A program made the position numbers and the translations under genes. The notes below the pieces were generated by a model. It made no database searches and was not told the origin of the DNA. It saw only the letters and a list, made by a program, of their open reading frames with translations. Shown piece by piece: positions 7,364-16,036 of a DNA stretch of 33,649 nucleotides. The stretch comes from Leptolyngbyaceae cyanobacterium RM1_406_9. Its GTDB lineage: Bacteria; Cyanobacteriota; Cyanobacteriia; Elainellales; Elainellaceae. Location of the stretch: the NCBI GenBank assembly GCA_012033355.1, contig JAAUQZ010000024.1, positions 1-33,649 of the forward strand, given 5' to 3'. Each line of letters opens with the position of its first letter. Position 1 is the first letter of the stretch.

Positions 7364-9367
7364 ATGCTGAGCAACGTGAATCAAACCAAGCAATGCCTCC
7401 TCAAAGGCTCAATCCTGCAATCCCTCTCCCAATCCCTCTCAAAAGGCTCTTCGTCTCTGCTGATTTTCCCCCTGCTGGCTGCTACTTTCTACGCGCCTAA
7501 TCTCCAGGGAAACGAAGCGCTCCTATCCCTCCAGTCTTTGCAAAGCGCTAGTTTTCAGCTCCAGATGCCCGTCGTTCAGGCATCGCCAGACGTTTTACCA
7601 GTCAGCGAAGAAGCCCCTGGTCAGGGCGCTGTGCCACCTGCTCAGGCTCCTGTAGAAGTGGTTCCTCAAAACTTCTGGACCCCGACTCTAATCAAGATTT
7701 CTCAAGCCATCCCCGTCACGGAAGGCACTCAGGTTGTAATCAACGGTCGCACTTTGAATGCTGCCTGGAGCCAGCGCCAGCAGCGCATCGGTCTTGCTGA
7801 CACTGGGTTGAGGCAAACCGTTGGGGTTGATCTACTCAGCACTGAAAGTGCCGCCAGACAGCCCGTACAGTGGTTTTCTGATGCGGGTACAAATGCTTTA
7901 GTTTTAGGAACCTGGCTAACCAGCCGCTATCGCTATTTGGATATCACTGAACTGGCTCAGCAGGCAAACTGGCAGATGCAGGTCAGTGGCAATGTGCTGC
8001 GGATTTCTACGCCAGCGTCTAGGGTGATGGCGGTTCGGCAGGGGCGGCAGAGTTGGGGCGATCGCATCGTCGTTGATCTCGATCGCTCAGCTCCCTGGCA
8101 AATCACGGAGCAGTCAGGAGAAGTAGTCGTCAACATCAATGCCCAGGCTGATCCCGCCCTGATTCGCAATTTTCAGGCAGGACCAGGCAATCGGCTGACT
8201 TCGATTAATGTTCAGGCAAGTGGCAATCAGACGGTGATTCGGGTTGGCATCCCAGCGGGGCTGCGTCCTCGCGTTTGGTCTTTGCCCAACCCCAACCGTC
8301 TAATCCTCGACATTGGAGCAGATCCCGCCGTGCAGCGCAATATCGTTTGGGCACCCGGCATCCGCTGGCAAGAGCAAGTTGTGAATACGGGAAGTGCCCA
8401 GTTCCCAGTGATTGCCCTAGTCGTTGATCCCCGTCAGTCAGGGTTGGCAGTTAGACCGATTTGGACGAATCCTTCTAGCGCCATTGGGACTACGCCACTG
8501 ACCACGATGGCTCAAAGCTGGCAGGCGATCGCCGCTATCAATGGCGGTTTCTTTAATCGCAACAATCAGCTACCGCTGGGCGCAATTCGCCGAGATAACC
8601 GCTGGATCTCAGGACCAATCTTGAACCGAGGGGCGATCGCCTGGAACGAAGCCGGAGAAGTGGCGATCGGTCGTCTGGGACTGCAAGAAGCAGTATCAAC
8701 TCCCGCAGGACAACGATTTGCAGTTCTTTCGCTCAACAGCGGCTACGTTCAGGCAGGGGTTGCCCGTTACACAAATGACTGGGGATCAACCTACACCTCA
8801 ATCATCGATAACGAAATTTTGGTGACAGTTCAAGACAATCGAGTGGTTAACCAGCAACCCGCCGGAGCCGCAGGGCAAACCTCTATTCCAATTCCTGCCA
8901 ATGGTTATGTGCTAGTGGTCAGAGCCTACAGCGCCGCCGCAAACGCCCTCTCCCCAAACACCAATGTGCAGCTAGAAACGACCAGTAACCCAGCCGATTT
9001 TGGCCGATATACCCAAATCCTTGGGGCTGGGCCGCTGCTGCTGCAAAATCGTCAAGTCGTCCTCAACGCCCAGTCTGAGCAGTTTAACGAAGCCTTTGCT
9101 AGACAAGCCGCCGCCCGCAGTGCGATCGGCAAAACTGCCGAAGGCAACCTGATTATGATTACCGTCCAAAACCGCATCGGTGGCGCTGGTCCCACTCTGG
9201 CAGAAACCGCCCAAATCATGCAGCGCTTAGGCGCAGTGGATGCCCTCAATTTGGACGGTGGCAGTTCTACAACGCTTTACCTCGGAGGGCAACTGCTTAA
9301 TCGCGCTCCTAATACAGCAGCCCGCGTCCACAATGGCATCGGCGTATTTATCCAGCCTAGTCTTTAA
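7364..9367 (+). CDS. Exported AMIN-domain phosphodiester glycosidase family protein
   Basis: A 667-residue protein. A hydrophobic segment about 30 residues in (SSLLIFPLLAATFYA) looks like a signal peptide or anchor, then a Pro/Ala-rich linker and beta-rich AMIN-like sequence at about 215-320 (DRIVVDLDRSAPWQI; NPNRLILDI). The C-terminal half is a phosphodiester glycosidase (NAGPA) domain with its two signatures, AAINGGFF (about 390-397) and NLDGGSSTTLYL (about 629-640). Family members hydrolyse sugar-1-phosphate phosphodiesters, and AMIN domains bind periplasmic envelope components, so it probably acts on cell-wall or surface polysaccharide; the substrate is unknown. The start is uncertain: ATG at 7340 (GGAG only 2 bases before) and TTG at 7325 are in frame, none with a good ribosome-binding site. 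It is transcribed alone, behind a structured leader. Confidence 0.85.
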   Translation: MLSNVNQTKQCLLKGSILQSLSQSLSKGSSSLLIFPLLAATFYAPNLQGNEALLSLQSLQSASFQLQMPVVQASPDVLPVSEEAPGQGAVPPAQAPVEVVPQNFWTPTLIKISQAIPVTEGTQVVINGRTLNAAWSQRQQRIGLADTGLRQTVGVDLLSTESAARQPVQWFSDAGTNALVLGTWLTSRYRYLDITELAQQANWQMQVSGNVLRISTPASRVMAVRQGRQSWGDRIVVDLDRSAPWQITEQSGEVVVNINAQADPALIRNFQAGPGNRLTSINVQASGNQTVIRVGIPAGLRPRVWSLPNPNRLILDIGADPAVQRNIVWAPGIRWQEQVVNTGSAQFPVIALVVDPRQSGLAVRPIWTNPSSAIGTTPLTTMAQSWQAIAAINGGFFNRNNQLPLGAIRRDNRWISGPILNRGAIAWNEAGEVAIGRLGLQEAVSTPAGQRFAVLSLNSGYVQAGVARYTNDWGSTYTSIIDNEILVTVQDNRVVNQQPAGAAGQTSIPIPANGYVLVVRAYSAAANALSPNTNVQLETTSNPADFGRYTQILGAGPLLLQNRQVVLNAQSEQFNEAFARQAAARSAIGKTAEGNLIMITVQNRIGGAGPTLAETAQIMQRLGAVDALNLDGGSSTTLYLGGQLLNRAPNTAARVHNGIGVFIQPSL

Positions 9368-9582
9368 CGAGGGCTGCAACTAGACTCCTCCCATTGCCGA
9401 ACTTCAGAATGAGTACTTGTACTTTTTCAACTTTAGGAGGAAATAAAGCTGATTTAAAGCTCATCCCATTGTGTAAAGAATCCATATAAATCAGCTCAAT
9501 TTGTGGCTTAGCAGATGAAATCATCTGAAAGCTTTTGCTATGGTTAGTTTCGGTTGTTTGAATTGAGGGAATCATGCTTGAG

Positions 9583-9626
9583 TCGGGCATCGTTTTCCAG
9601 TCAAATCAACCCAAGCGAATGCCCGA
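9583..9626 (+). promoter_or_regulatory. Leader hairpin before the cupin gene
   Basis: TCGGGCAT (9583-9590) pairs perfectly with ATGCCCGA (9619-9626), with a 28-nt loop, about 40 bases before the cupin GTG. It is the only structure I see in the 300-base gap 9368-9667. It may be the terminator of the upstream gene or part of the leader; there is no T-run. Confidence 0.4.
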
Positions 9627-9667
9627 AATAAACTCAATCTCACAGCAGTTCATAAGGAGAAAATGTC

Positions 9668-10087
9668 GTGGCTCAACCCCAAGAAGTTACTCAACCCGCC
9701 GCTCTAAACCTACCAACCCCCACGGCTCCAAAGGGAGTCGCTGCCACCGAACTGCGCCCCTGGGGTTCCTTCACCGTTCTGGAGGAAGGACGGGGCTACA
9801 AAATCAAGCGGATTGAAGTCAAGCCCGGTCATCGTCTTAGCCTGCAAATGCATCACCACCGCAGCGAACACTGGATCGTCGTCTCTGGCACAGCCAAAGT
9901 CACCTGTGACGATGAGGAAAAGCTGCTGTTTAGCAATCAATCAACCTACGTTCCCCCCTGCACTAGCCACCGCCTAGAAAATCCCGGTGTAATTTCTCTG
10001 GTTTTGATTGAAGTTCAAAACGGGGAATATCTAGGAGAAGACGACATTGTTCGTTTCCAAGACGACTACGCTCGCGCCAAAGCGTAG
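9668..10087 (+). CDS. Cupin protein of the mannose-6-phosphate isomerase type II family
   Basis: A 139-residue single-cupin protein. The block RPWGSFTVLEEGRGYKIKRI followed by VKPGHRLSLQMHHHRSEHWI is typical of the C-terminal isomerase domain of ManC/AlgA-type bifunctional enzymes, which interconvert mannose-6-phosphate and fructose-6-phosphate. Candidate metal ligands are H62, H64, E67 or H68, and H101 in PPCTSHRLENPG. The pyrophosphorylase half is absent, as in many stand-alone cyanobacterial homologues. The GTG start has AAGGAG 8 bases upstream (9654-9659). If it does supply mannose-6-phosphate, it would feed the GDP-mannose used by gmd and fcl at the right end of the window; that link is inference, since stand-alone cupins may have other roles. 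Confidence 0.82.
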   Translation: MAQPQEVTQPAALNLPTPTAPKGVAATELRPWGSFTVLEEGRGYKIKRIEVKPGHRLSLQMHHHRSEHWIVVSGTAKVTCDDEEKLLFSNQSTYVPPCTSHRLENPGVISLVLIEVQNGEYLGEDDIVRFQDDYARAKA

Positions 10088-10128
10088 CTCCAGAGCTCAT
10101 TCACCTGACGATCGCATTATTTGAAGCA

Positions 10129-10159
10129 AGGGTGGGTTTGACTAAAGCCCACCCTCTTT
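10129..10159 (+). terminator. Terminator after the cupin gene
   Basis: AGGGTGGG (10129-10136) pairs with CCCACCCT (10148-10155), and TTT/AAA extends the stem inward past one bulged G. A short CTTT follows. It lies 41 bases after the cupin stop codon. Confidence 0.65.
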
Positions 10160-10253
10160 AGTTAGCCTCCGCATCCACATATCTTTAATCCTTAACGCTT
10201 GCGCTGGGTTAGCTGTAAGATTGTCCACAAAGCAATCTCTACTTCTGGCATCT

Positions 10254-10580
10254 ATGATTCAACTGAGTCAAGCAGCGATCGTCGAAATCAATCGCCTCAA
10301 AGCTAAACAACGCAACCCTCAATCGTTATTTCGTCTAGAAATTCAACCTGGCGGCTGTTCTGACCTCCACTATGTTCTCAAATTTGACAGTAGCACTGAA
10401 CTAACCGACCAAGTTTTAGAATGTAAAGGACTGTCCGTCGTAGTAGACTCACATAGTCTCAATTGCATCAGCGGCTTGACAGTAGACTACTCTGAAGATC
10501 TGATGGGCGGCGGATTTCGATTCCACAACCCTAACGCTACCCAAAACTGCGGGTGCGGTAATTCTTTCTCTACCCGGTAG
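10254..10580 (+). CDS. HesB/IscA-type iron-sulfur cluster carrier
   Basis: A 108-residue A-type carrier that would receive Fe-S clusters or iron and pass them to target apoproteins in the cytosol. The three conserved cysteines are present at C35 (PGGCSDLHY) and at C99 and C101 (NCGCGNSFS), the same numbers as in E. coli IscA. A further cysteine lies at C57. I chose the ATG at 10254 because the family begins with I-x-L-S-x-A-A immediately after the start; an in-frame TTG at 10221 would add 11 residues. No other Fe-S assembly genes are in the window. It lies just upstream of, but is probably separate from, the ribosomal operon, which has its own promoter. Confidence 0.88.
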   Translation: MIQLSQAAIVEINRLKAKQRNPQSLFRLEIQPGGCSDLHYVLKFDSSTELTDQVLECKGLSVVVDSHSLNCISGLTVDYSEDLMGGGFRFHNPNATQNCGCGNSFSTR

Positions 10581-10680
10581 CTGGGTACAATCCTCAAGGC
10601 GTATTCCGGCTTTGCTTCTTTTAATTTCACTTAACCAAATCCACCCTGAGATTTGGGAATCGAAACGTGCGCCAAACAAA

Positions 10681-10710
10681 TTGACAAAAAATCGTTAGAA
10701 TCGCTATAGT
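10681..10710 (+). promoter_or_regulatory. Sigma70-type promoter of the str operon
   Basis: TTGACA at 10681-10686 (a perfect -35), 18 bases, then TATAGT at 10705-10710 (-10). Transcription would start near 10717, giving a leader of about 55 bases before the rpsL ATG. This is the best promoter match I saw in the window and suits a highly expressed translation operon. Confidence 0.72.
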
Positions 10711-10771
10711 TATAGACTGTTGCAAAGCGCAAATCAGTTAAAAGACGAAACTTAAGTGTAAGTGTCATTCC

Positions 10772-11146
10772 ATGCCCACTATCCAACAGCTTATTAGCGA
10801 CGAACGCCAGAAGGCAAAGAAGAAGACAAAATCGCCAGCTTTGAAGAGCTGTCCTCAGCGTAGAGGCGTTTGCACGAGGGTTTACACAACTACCCCTAAG
10901 AAGCCAAACTCAGCACTTCGTAAGGTTGCGCGGGTGCGTTTGACCTCCGGGTTTGAGGTTACCGCATACATCCCAGGAATTGGTCACAACCTGCAAGAAC
11001 ACTCCGTCGTCATGATTAGGGGTGGTCGAGTTAAGGATCTACCAGGCGTTCGCTATCACATCATTCGTGGAACTCTGGATACTGCTGGAGTAAAGGATCG
11101 CAAGCAAGGGCGCTCAAAATACGGCGCTAAGCGTCCTAAGTCTTAG
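10772..11146 (+). CDS. rpsL: 30S ribosomal protein S12
   Basis: A 124-residue S12, a decoding-centre protein of the small subunit that governs translational accuracy. It has PTIQQLI at the start, the highly conserved [19 protein letters not shown] loop and [14 protein letters not shown]43 and K88, where streptomycin-resistance changes usually fall, are both the wild-type lysine. The length matches cyanobacterial S12. It is the first gene of the str operon, about 60 bases after the promoter. Unlike many bacterial str operons there is a 212-base gap before rpsG, with an inverted repeat just after the rpsL stop. Confidence 0.97.
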   Translation: MPTIQQLISDERQKAKKKTKSPALKSCPQRRGVCTRVYTTTPKKPNSALRKVARVRLTSGFEVTAYIPGIGHNLQEHSVVMIRGGRVKDLPGVRYHIIRGTLDTAGVKDRKQGRSKYGAKRPKS

Positions 11147-11150
11147 GTTG

Positions 11151-11190
11151 AATTCGCACGCAGCGCAAGGCATACCTATGATTGCGAATT
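11151..11190 (+). promoter_or_regulatory. Inverted repeat in the rpsL-rpsG spacer
   Basis: AATTCGCA (11151-11158) pairs perfectly with TGCGAATT (11183-11190), four bases after the rpsL stop. It may be an attenuator, an RNA processing site or the region for S7 feedback, which in E. coli acts in this same spacer. No T-run follows, so I do not call it a terminator. Confidence 0.45.
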
Positions 11191-11358
11191 ATTTAGAGCT
11201 TCTCCTCTAGGCTATCCTTAAGGGCTGGTGCAACTCTCATCGCTGTTGATAGGCATTTGGCTGATCATAAGGATTTCATCTTTACTCTGCCCATCGCACT
11301 TGCATTCCAGTTTAGTTTTTTTCACAAGGCAACCCAACTTCTTAACTTAAGGCTTACT

Positions 11359-11829
11359 ATGTCTCGTCGTACAGTTATTCAAAAACGTCCAATCCAACCC
11401 GACCCCGTTCACAACAGTCGTCTCGTTAGTATGATGGTACGGCGATTGATGAGGAGCGGAAAAAAATCTTTAGCATATCGTCTTATCTACGATGCGTTCA
11501 AGGTAATTGAGGAAAGGACTGGGTCTGACCCGTTAGAGACATTTGAGAGGGCTGTACGCAATGCTACCCCACTAGTGGAAGTCAAAGCGCGTCGGGTGGG
11601 TGGTGCGACCTATCAAGTGCCTATGGAGGTTCGTTCTGACCGAGGAATCGCGTTAGCTCTTCGATGGTTAACTCAGTACTCTCGTCAGCGTTCAGGACGG
11701 ACTATGGCTAGTAAACTAGCAAACGAACTTATGGATGCAGCTAATGAGACGGGTAGCGCGATTCGGAAGCGTGAAGAAACTCATCGGATGGCTGAAGCAA
11801 ACAAAGCGTTTGCCCATTACAGATACTAA
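11359..11829 (+). CDS. rpsG: 30S ribosomal protein S7
   Basis: A 156-residue S7, the primary assembly protein of the 30S head that contacts 16S rRNA and E-site tRNA. It starts [21 protein letters not shown], the plastid/cyanobacterial style, and holds the family blocks [37 protein letters not shown] and ALRWL. The ATG at 11359 is supported by this alignment and by AAGG at 11349-11352; the open frame runs further upstream to 11257 without family resemblance. It is the second gene of the str operon, 94 bases before fusA. Confidence 0.96.
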   Translation: MSRRTVIQKRPIQPDPVHNSRLVSMMVRRLMRSGKKSLAYRLIYDAFKVIEERTGSDPLETFERAVRNATPLVEVKARRVGGATYQVPMEVRSDRGIALALRWLTQYSRQRSGRTMASKLANELMDAANETGSAIRKREETHRMAEANKAFAHYRY

Positions 11830-11923
11830 TTTTTTAGAAGGATCCCCTGTTAAGGATCAGAATGTATAGAATCTTGGCAGAAGTATCTGAAAGAGTTTTG
11901 CAGCAGGGAGTAAGGAGGTAGCT

Positions 11924-13999
11924 GTGGCACGTAATATCCCGCTGGAGCGGATACGCAACATCGGAATTGCCGCCCATATTGACGCTGGTAAAACGACAAC
12001 GACGGAGAGGATTCTATTCTATTCTGGCGTTGTTCATAAAATTGGAGAAGTCCACGAGGGAACGGCTGTAACTGACTGGATGGCTCAAGAGCGGGAGCGG
12101 GGTATTACCATTACTGCTGCTGCTATCAGCACAAGTTGGAAGGATCACCGAATTAACATCATTGACACTCCGGGTCACGTAGATTTCACGATTGAAGTTG
12201 AGCGCTCCATGCGTGTCCTGGATGGCGTTATTGCGGTATTCTGCTCTGTTGGTGGTGTCCAGCCCCAGTCAGAAACGGTTTGGAGACAAGCCGATCGCTA
12301 CAAGGTGCCCCGGATTGCGTTTGTCAACAAGATGGATCGGACGGGTGCGAACTTCTTCAAAGTGTACGAGCAGATTCGCGATCGCCTTCGTGCCAATGCT
12401 GTCCCCATTCAGATTCCAATCGGCAGTGAGGATAGCTTCCGAGGGGTTGTAGATCTGGTAGGTATGCGTGCCCGTATCTACAACAATGATTTGGGCACAG
12501 ATATTGAGGATACGGAGGTTCCGGAGGATGTACTTGAGCTTGCGACAGAATATCGCACTAAGCTGATTGAATCGGTAGCTGAAACTGACGACGCTCTGAC
12601 GGAAAAGTATTTGGAAGGTGAAGAACTGACCGAAGAGGAAATCCGCATCGCTTTACGAAGGGGGGCGATCGCTGGCACTATCGTTCCCATGCTGTGTGGC
12701 TCTGCCTTTAAAAACAAGGGCGTTCAGCTACTCCTAGATGCAGTAGTTGCTTATCTACCTGCTCCAACGGAGGTTCCACCCATTCAGGGTACTCTGCCCG
12801 ATGGCAGCACCGCTATTCGTCATGCAGATGATAGTGAGCCACTTTCTGCCTTAGCATTCAAGATCATGGCAGACCCCTATGGTCGCCTGACTTTTATTCG
12901 AGTCTATTCTGGCATTCTCAGCAAAGGGAGCTATGTTTATAACTCGACGAAGGGTAAAAAGGAGCGTATTTCTCGCCTAATCGTACTTAAAGCGGATGAG
13001 CGAACCGAGGTAGACGAGCTTCGGGCAGGAGATTTAGGTGCTGCGCTGGGACTAAAAGATACATTCACAGGTGATACCATTTGCACCGATGATTCCCCAA
13101 TCATCTTAGAATCCTTATTCATTCCTGAACCTGTAATTTCGGTTGCGGTTGAGCCTAAGACAAAGCAGGATATGGAGAAGCTTTCAAAAGCGCTTCAGTC
13201 TCTCTCCGAGGAAGACCCAACTTTTCGGGTTAGCATTGATCAGGAAACAAACCAGACGGTAATTGCTGGAATGGGTGAACTCCACCTGGAAATTCTGGTA
13301 GACCGAATGCTGCGAGAGTTTAAGGTGGAAGCTAACATCGGTGCTCCGCAAGTCGCTTATCGTGAAACAGTGCGTAAAGCTGTCAAAGCTGAAGGCAAGT
13401 TTGTCCGTCAAAGCGGAGGAAAGGGGCAATACGGTCACGTCGTAATCGAGCTAGAACCTGGAGAACCGGGTATTGGTTTTGAGTTTGTTTCTAAAATTGT
13501 TGGCGGCAGTGTACCGAAGGAGTACATCAGCCCAGCAGAGCAAGGCATGAAAGAAGCCTGTGAGTCTGGTATTCTGGCTGGATATCCAGTGATTGACCTT
13601 AAAGCTACGCTGGTAGATGGGTCCTATCACGAAGTTGACTCTTCAGAGATGGCTTTCAAGATTGCTGGCTCAATGGCAATCAAGGAAGCCGTGATGAAAG
13701 CTTCACCCGTTCTACTGGAACCGATGATGAAAGTTGAAGTCGAGGTTCCCGAAGATTTTCTGGGGGATGTGATGGGTGACCTGAACTCCCGTAGAGGTCA
13801 GATCGAAGGGATGGGATCGGAAGAAGGAATTGCCAAAGTCACCGCTAAGGTGCCACTGGCAGAAATGTTCGGTTATGCTACTGATATCCGGTCTAAGACG
13901 CAGGGTCGGGGCATATTCTCGATGGAGTTTAGCCACTACGATGAGGTGCCTCGCAACGTGGCTGAAGCAATCATTGCTAAGAGTAAAGGGAACGCATAA
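11924..13999 (+). CDS. fusA: Elongation factor G
   Basis: A 691-residue translocation GTPase that moves tRNAs and mRNA through the ribosome after peptide transfer, and helps recycle ribosomes with RRF. All GTPase motifs are present: [10 protein letters not shown]-loop (16-24), RGITITAAA switch I, DTPGH switch II, NKMD, and GSA. The domain IV block [18 protein letters not shown] is also complete. The GTG start has an ideal AGGAGG at 11913-11918, one of the strongest ribosome-binding sites in the window. It is the third gene of the str operon, 24 bases before tuf. Length and motifs are those of the canonical cytosolic form, not a resistance-type paralogue. Confidence 0.97.
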   Translation: MARNIPLERIRNIGIAAHIDAGKTTTTERILFYSGVVHKIGEVHEGTAVTDWMAQERERGITITAAAISTSWKDHRINIIDTPGHVDFTIEVERSMRVLDGVIAVFCSVGGVQPQSETVWRQADRYKVPRIAFVNKMDRTGANFFKVYEQIRDRLRANAVPIQIPIGSEDSFRGVVDLVGMRARIYNNDLGTDIEDTEVPEDVLELATEYRTKLIESVAETDDALTEKYLEGEELTEEEIRIALRRGAIAGTIVPMLCGSAFKNKGVQLLLDAVVAYLPAPTEVPPIQGTLPDGSTAIRHADDSEPLSALAFKIMADPYGRLTFIRVYSGILSKGSYVYNSTKGKKERISRLIVLKADERTEVDELRAGDLGAALGLKDTFTGDTICTDDSPIILESLFIPEPVISVAVEPKTKQDMEKLSKALQSLSEEDPTFRVSIDQETNQTVIAGMGELHLEILVDRMLREFKVEANIGAPQVAYRETVRKAVKAEGKFVRQSGGKGQYGHVVIELEPGEPGIGFEFVSKIVGGSVPKEYISPAEQGMKEACESGILAGYPVIDLKATLVDGSYHEVDSSEMAFKIAGSMAIKEAVMKASPVLLEPMMKVEVEVPEDFLGDVMGDLNSRRGQIEGMGSEEGIAKVTAKVPLAEMFGYATDIRSKTQGRGIFSMEFSHYDEVPRNVAEAIIAKSKGNA

Positions 14000-14023
14000 T
14001 CAGAAAGAGGAACACATAGATTC

Positions 14024-15253
14024 ATGGCACGCGCAAAGTTTGAACGGACTAAACCCCACGTTAATATCGGTACCATTGGTCACGTTGATCATGGTAAAAC
14101 TACTCTTACCGCTGCGATCACGATGACCCTGGCTGCTACAGGTGGTGCTAAGGCTAGAAAGTATGACGAGATCGATGCTGCTCCTGAAGAAAAAGCGAGA
14201 GGCATCACGATTAACACTGCTCACGTTGAGTACCAAACAGAAGAACGTCATTATGCTCATGTGGATTGCCCAGGGCACGCTGACTATGTGAAGAACATGA
14301 TCACTGGGGCAGCACAGATGGATGGTGCAATCCTAGTTGTGTCTGCGGCTGATGGTCCTATGCCCCAGACTCGTGAACACATTCTGCTAGCAAAGCAGGT
14401 CGGTGTGCCCAACATCGTCGTCTTTCTAAATAAGCAAGACCAGGTTGATGACGAGGAATTGCTGGAATTAGTTGAGCTTGAGGTTCGTGAACTGCTCAGC
14501 ACCTACGACTTCCCTGGTGATGATATTCCTATCGTTTCAGGTTCGGCTCTGCTGGCTCTGGAGGCTTTGCTTGCAAATCCAAAGATTGTTAAGGGAGAGA
14601 ACGAGTGGGTAGATAAGATCTACGCGCTGATGGATGAGGTAGACGCTTATATCCCAACTCCTGAGCGTGATATTGATAAGCCCTTCCTCATGGCTGTAGA
14701 GGACGTTTTCTCAATTACGGGTCGTGGAACTGTTGCAACAGGGCGGATCGAGCGTGGCAAGATCAAGGTCGGCGAGACCGTCGAGCTAGTGGGTATTAGG
14801 AATACTCGCAGTACCACGGTTACAGGGGTTGAAATGTTCCAGAAGGTTCTGGAAGAAGGAATGGCTGGAGATAACGTCGGAGTTCTACTTCGTGGTATTC
14901 AGAAGGCCGACATCGAGCGGGGTATGGTACTTGCTAAGCCGGGTTCGATTACCCCTCATACTCAATTTGAGTCTGAGGTTTACATTCTGAAAAAGGAAGA
15001 AGGTGGTCGTCATACCCCATTCTTCCCTGGCTATCGCCCTCAGTTCTATGTTCGTACAACTGATGTGACTGGTACGATCAGTGCGTTCACCGCAGACGAC
15101 GGTAGTGAAGCTGAGATGGTAATGCCTGGCGATCGCATCAAGATGACGGTCGAGCTAATCAACCCGGTTGCAATTGAGCAGGGAATGCGTTTTGCGATTC
15201 GGGAAGGTGGAAGAACCGTAGGTGCGGGTGTCGTATCTAAGATCATTAAGTAG
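14024..15253 (+). CDS. tuf: Elongation factor Tu
   Basis: A 409-residue EF-Tu that delivers aminoacyl-tRNA to the ribosome as a GTP complex. Motifs: GHVDHGKT (19-26), [17 protein letters not shown] (81-85), NKQD (136-139), and the domain II/III blocks [13 protein letters not shown] and [14 protein letters not shown]-like [15 protein letters not shown]. An approximately ten-residue stretch after [13 protein letters not shown], longer than in E. coli, is typical of cyanobacterial and plastid EF-Tu. An AGAGG site lies at 14006-14010. A strong hairpin with a T-run follows 23 bases after the stop, so much of the transcription may end here, leaving rpsJ at a lower level or under its own promoter. 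Confidence 0.97.
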   Translation: MARAKFERTKPHVNIGTIGHVDHGKTTLTAAITMTLAATGGAKARKYDEIDAAPEEKARGITINTAHVEYQTEERHYAHVDCPGHADYVKNMITGAAQMDGAILVVSAADGPMPQTREHILLAKQVGVPNIVVFLNKQDQVDDEELLELVELEVRELLSTYDFPGDDIPIVSGSALLALEALLANPKIVKGENEWVDKIYALMDEVDAYIPTPERDIDKPFLMAVEDVFSITGRGTVATGRIERGKIKVGETVELVGIRNTRSTTVTGVEMFQKVLEEGMAGDNVGVLLRGIQKADIERGMVLAKPGSITPHTQFESEVYILKKEEGGRHTPFFPGYRPQFYVRTTDVTGTISAFTADDGSEAEMVMPGDRIKMTVELINPVAIEQGMRFAIREGGRTVGAGVVSKIIK

Positions 15254-15276
15254 CTCCAGCTACTGAACCTTTTCCG

Positions 15277-15315
15277 TCAGCAGCCAGCTTTTGGGTTTGG
15301 CTGCTGATAGTTTTT
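15277..15315 (+). terminator. Terminator-like hairpin between tuf and rpsJ
   Basis: TCAGCAGCCA (15277-15286) pairs perfectly with TGGCTGCTGA (15298-15307), followed by TAG and five T residues (15311-15315). It has the form of an intrinsic terminator but lies inside the gene cluster, so partial read-through to rpsJ is likely. Confidence 0.75.
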
Positions 15316-15405
15316 ACCTTGCCAATTCATCCAATGGAGCTAGTCAAATTCTAGTTTGTTGAGATGAGCCCTAATTAACTGGACCTGGACAACTGAAGTA
15401 GAATC

Positions 15406-15723
15406 ATGGCAACTATTCAACAGCAAAAAATTCGTATTCGCCTGAAGGCATTCGATCGCCGCCTTTTGGATACCTCCTGTGAGAAGATTGTTGACACTGC
15501 GAATCGGACGAACGCTACAGCAATTGGGCCGATTCCTCTCCCAACCAAGCGCCGGATCTATTGTGTATTGCGGTCGCCTCACGTAGACAAAGACTCTAGA
15601 GAGCATTTTGAAACACGCACTCATCGTCGCATCATCGATATTTATCAACCTTCTTCTAAAACAATCGATGCTCTCATGAAGCTGGATTTGCCTGCTGGCG
15701 TTGACATTGAAGTTAAGCTGTGA
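15406..15723 (+). CDS. rpsJ: 30S ribosomal protein S10
   Basis: A 105-residue S10, a 30S head protein that in many bacteria also acts with NusB in antitermination. Family blocks: [16 protein letters not shown] near the start, [29 protein letters not shown] in the middle, and [16 protein letters not shown] at the end. Its place after tuf, not at the head of the S10 operon, is the usual cyanobacterial order. It is separated from tuf by 152 bases and a terminator-like hairpin, and has no strong Shine-Dalgarno sequence, so its expression may be set partly by read-through. Confidence 0.96.
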   Translation: MATIQQQKIRIRLKAFDRRLLDTSCEKIVDTANRTNATAIGPIPLPTKRRIYCVLRSPHVDKDSREHFETRTHRRIIDIYQPSSKTIDALMKLDLPAGVDIEVKL

Positions 15724-15760
15724 AGCTCCTCTCAGCGGCTAAAATTCTTCCTCACTAACA

Positions 15761-15798
15761 GAATCGGGAATGTGCCTCTAGCAGCATATCCCCGATTC
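15761..15798 (+). terminator. Hairpin after rpsJ
   Basis: GAATCGGG (15761-15768) pairs perfectly with CCCGATTC (15791-15798), 38 bases after the rpsJ stop. There is no T-run, so it may be a weak terminator or an RNA-stabilising end of the str operon. Confidence 0.5.
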
Positions 15799-15997
15799 CC
15801 CGAAATTCGTTATTCTCCGGAGCCAGCGATATCACAAGAGTGTGAGTTACTGCACATCAACCTGTAGCTCAGCCTTTGGTAATAGATTTACGGTTTTAGC
15901 CTTTTTACAGACTGGAAGGATGCGATAGACTATGTGAAGTAGTATTCTACTGTTCACACGCTTGACCTGTTTCCGAAAGCAGTTGATAAGGTCAACC

Positions 15998-16030
15998 CCT
16001 AATCGTATTAAATCCCTAATAGGGATTAGG
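15998..16030 (+). promoter_or_regulatory. Alternative hairpins covering the ribosome-binding site of the LonN-like gene
   Basis: Two stems compete. AATCCCT (16011-16017) can pair with AGGGATT (16021-16027), and CCTAATC (15998-16004) can pair with GATTAGG (16024-16030). The second would bury the AGG (16028-16030) that lies 6 bases before the ATG at 16037. This could form a translational switch, but no ligand or partner is indicated. Confidence 0.4.
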
Positions 16031-16036
16031 ATTTCA

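Noticed and set aside
9357-9590. 77-codon minus-strand frame after the glycosidase gene
   Set aside because: It overlaps the end of a solid gene and has neither family resemblance nor a ribosome-binding site.
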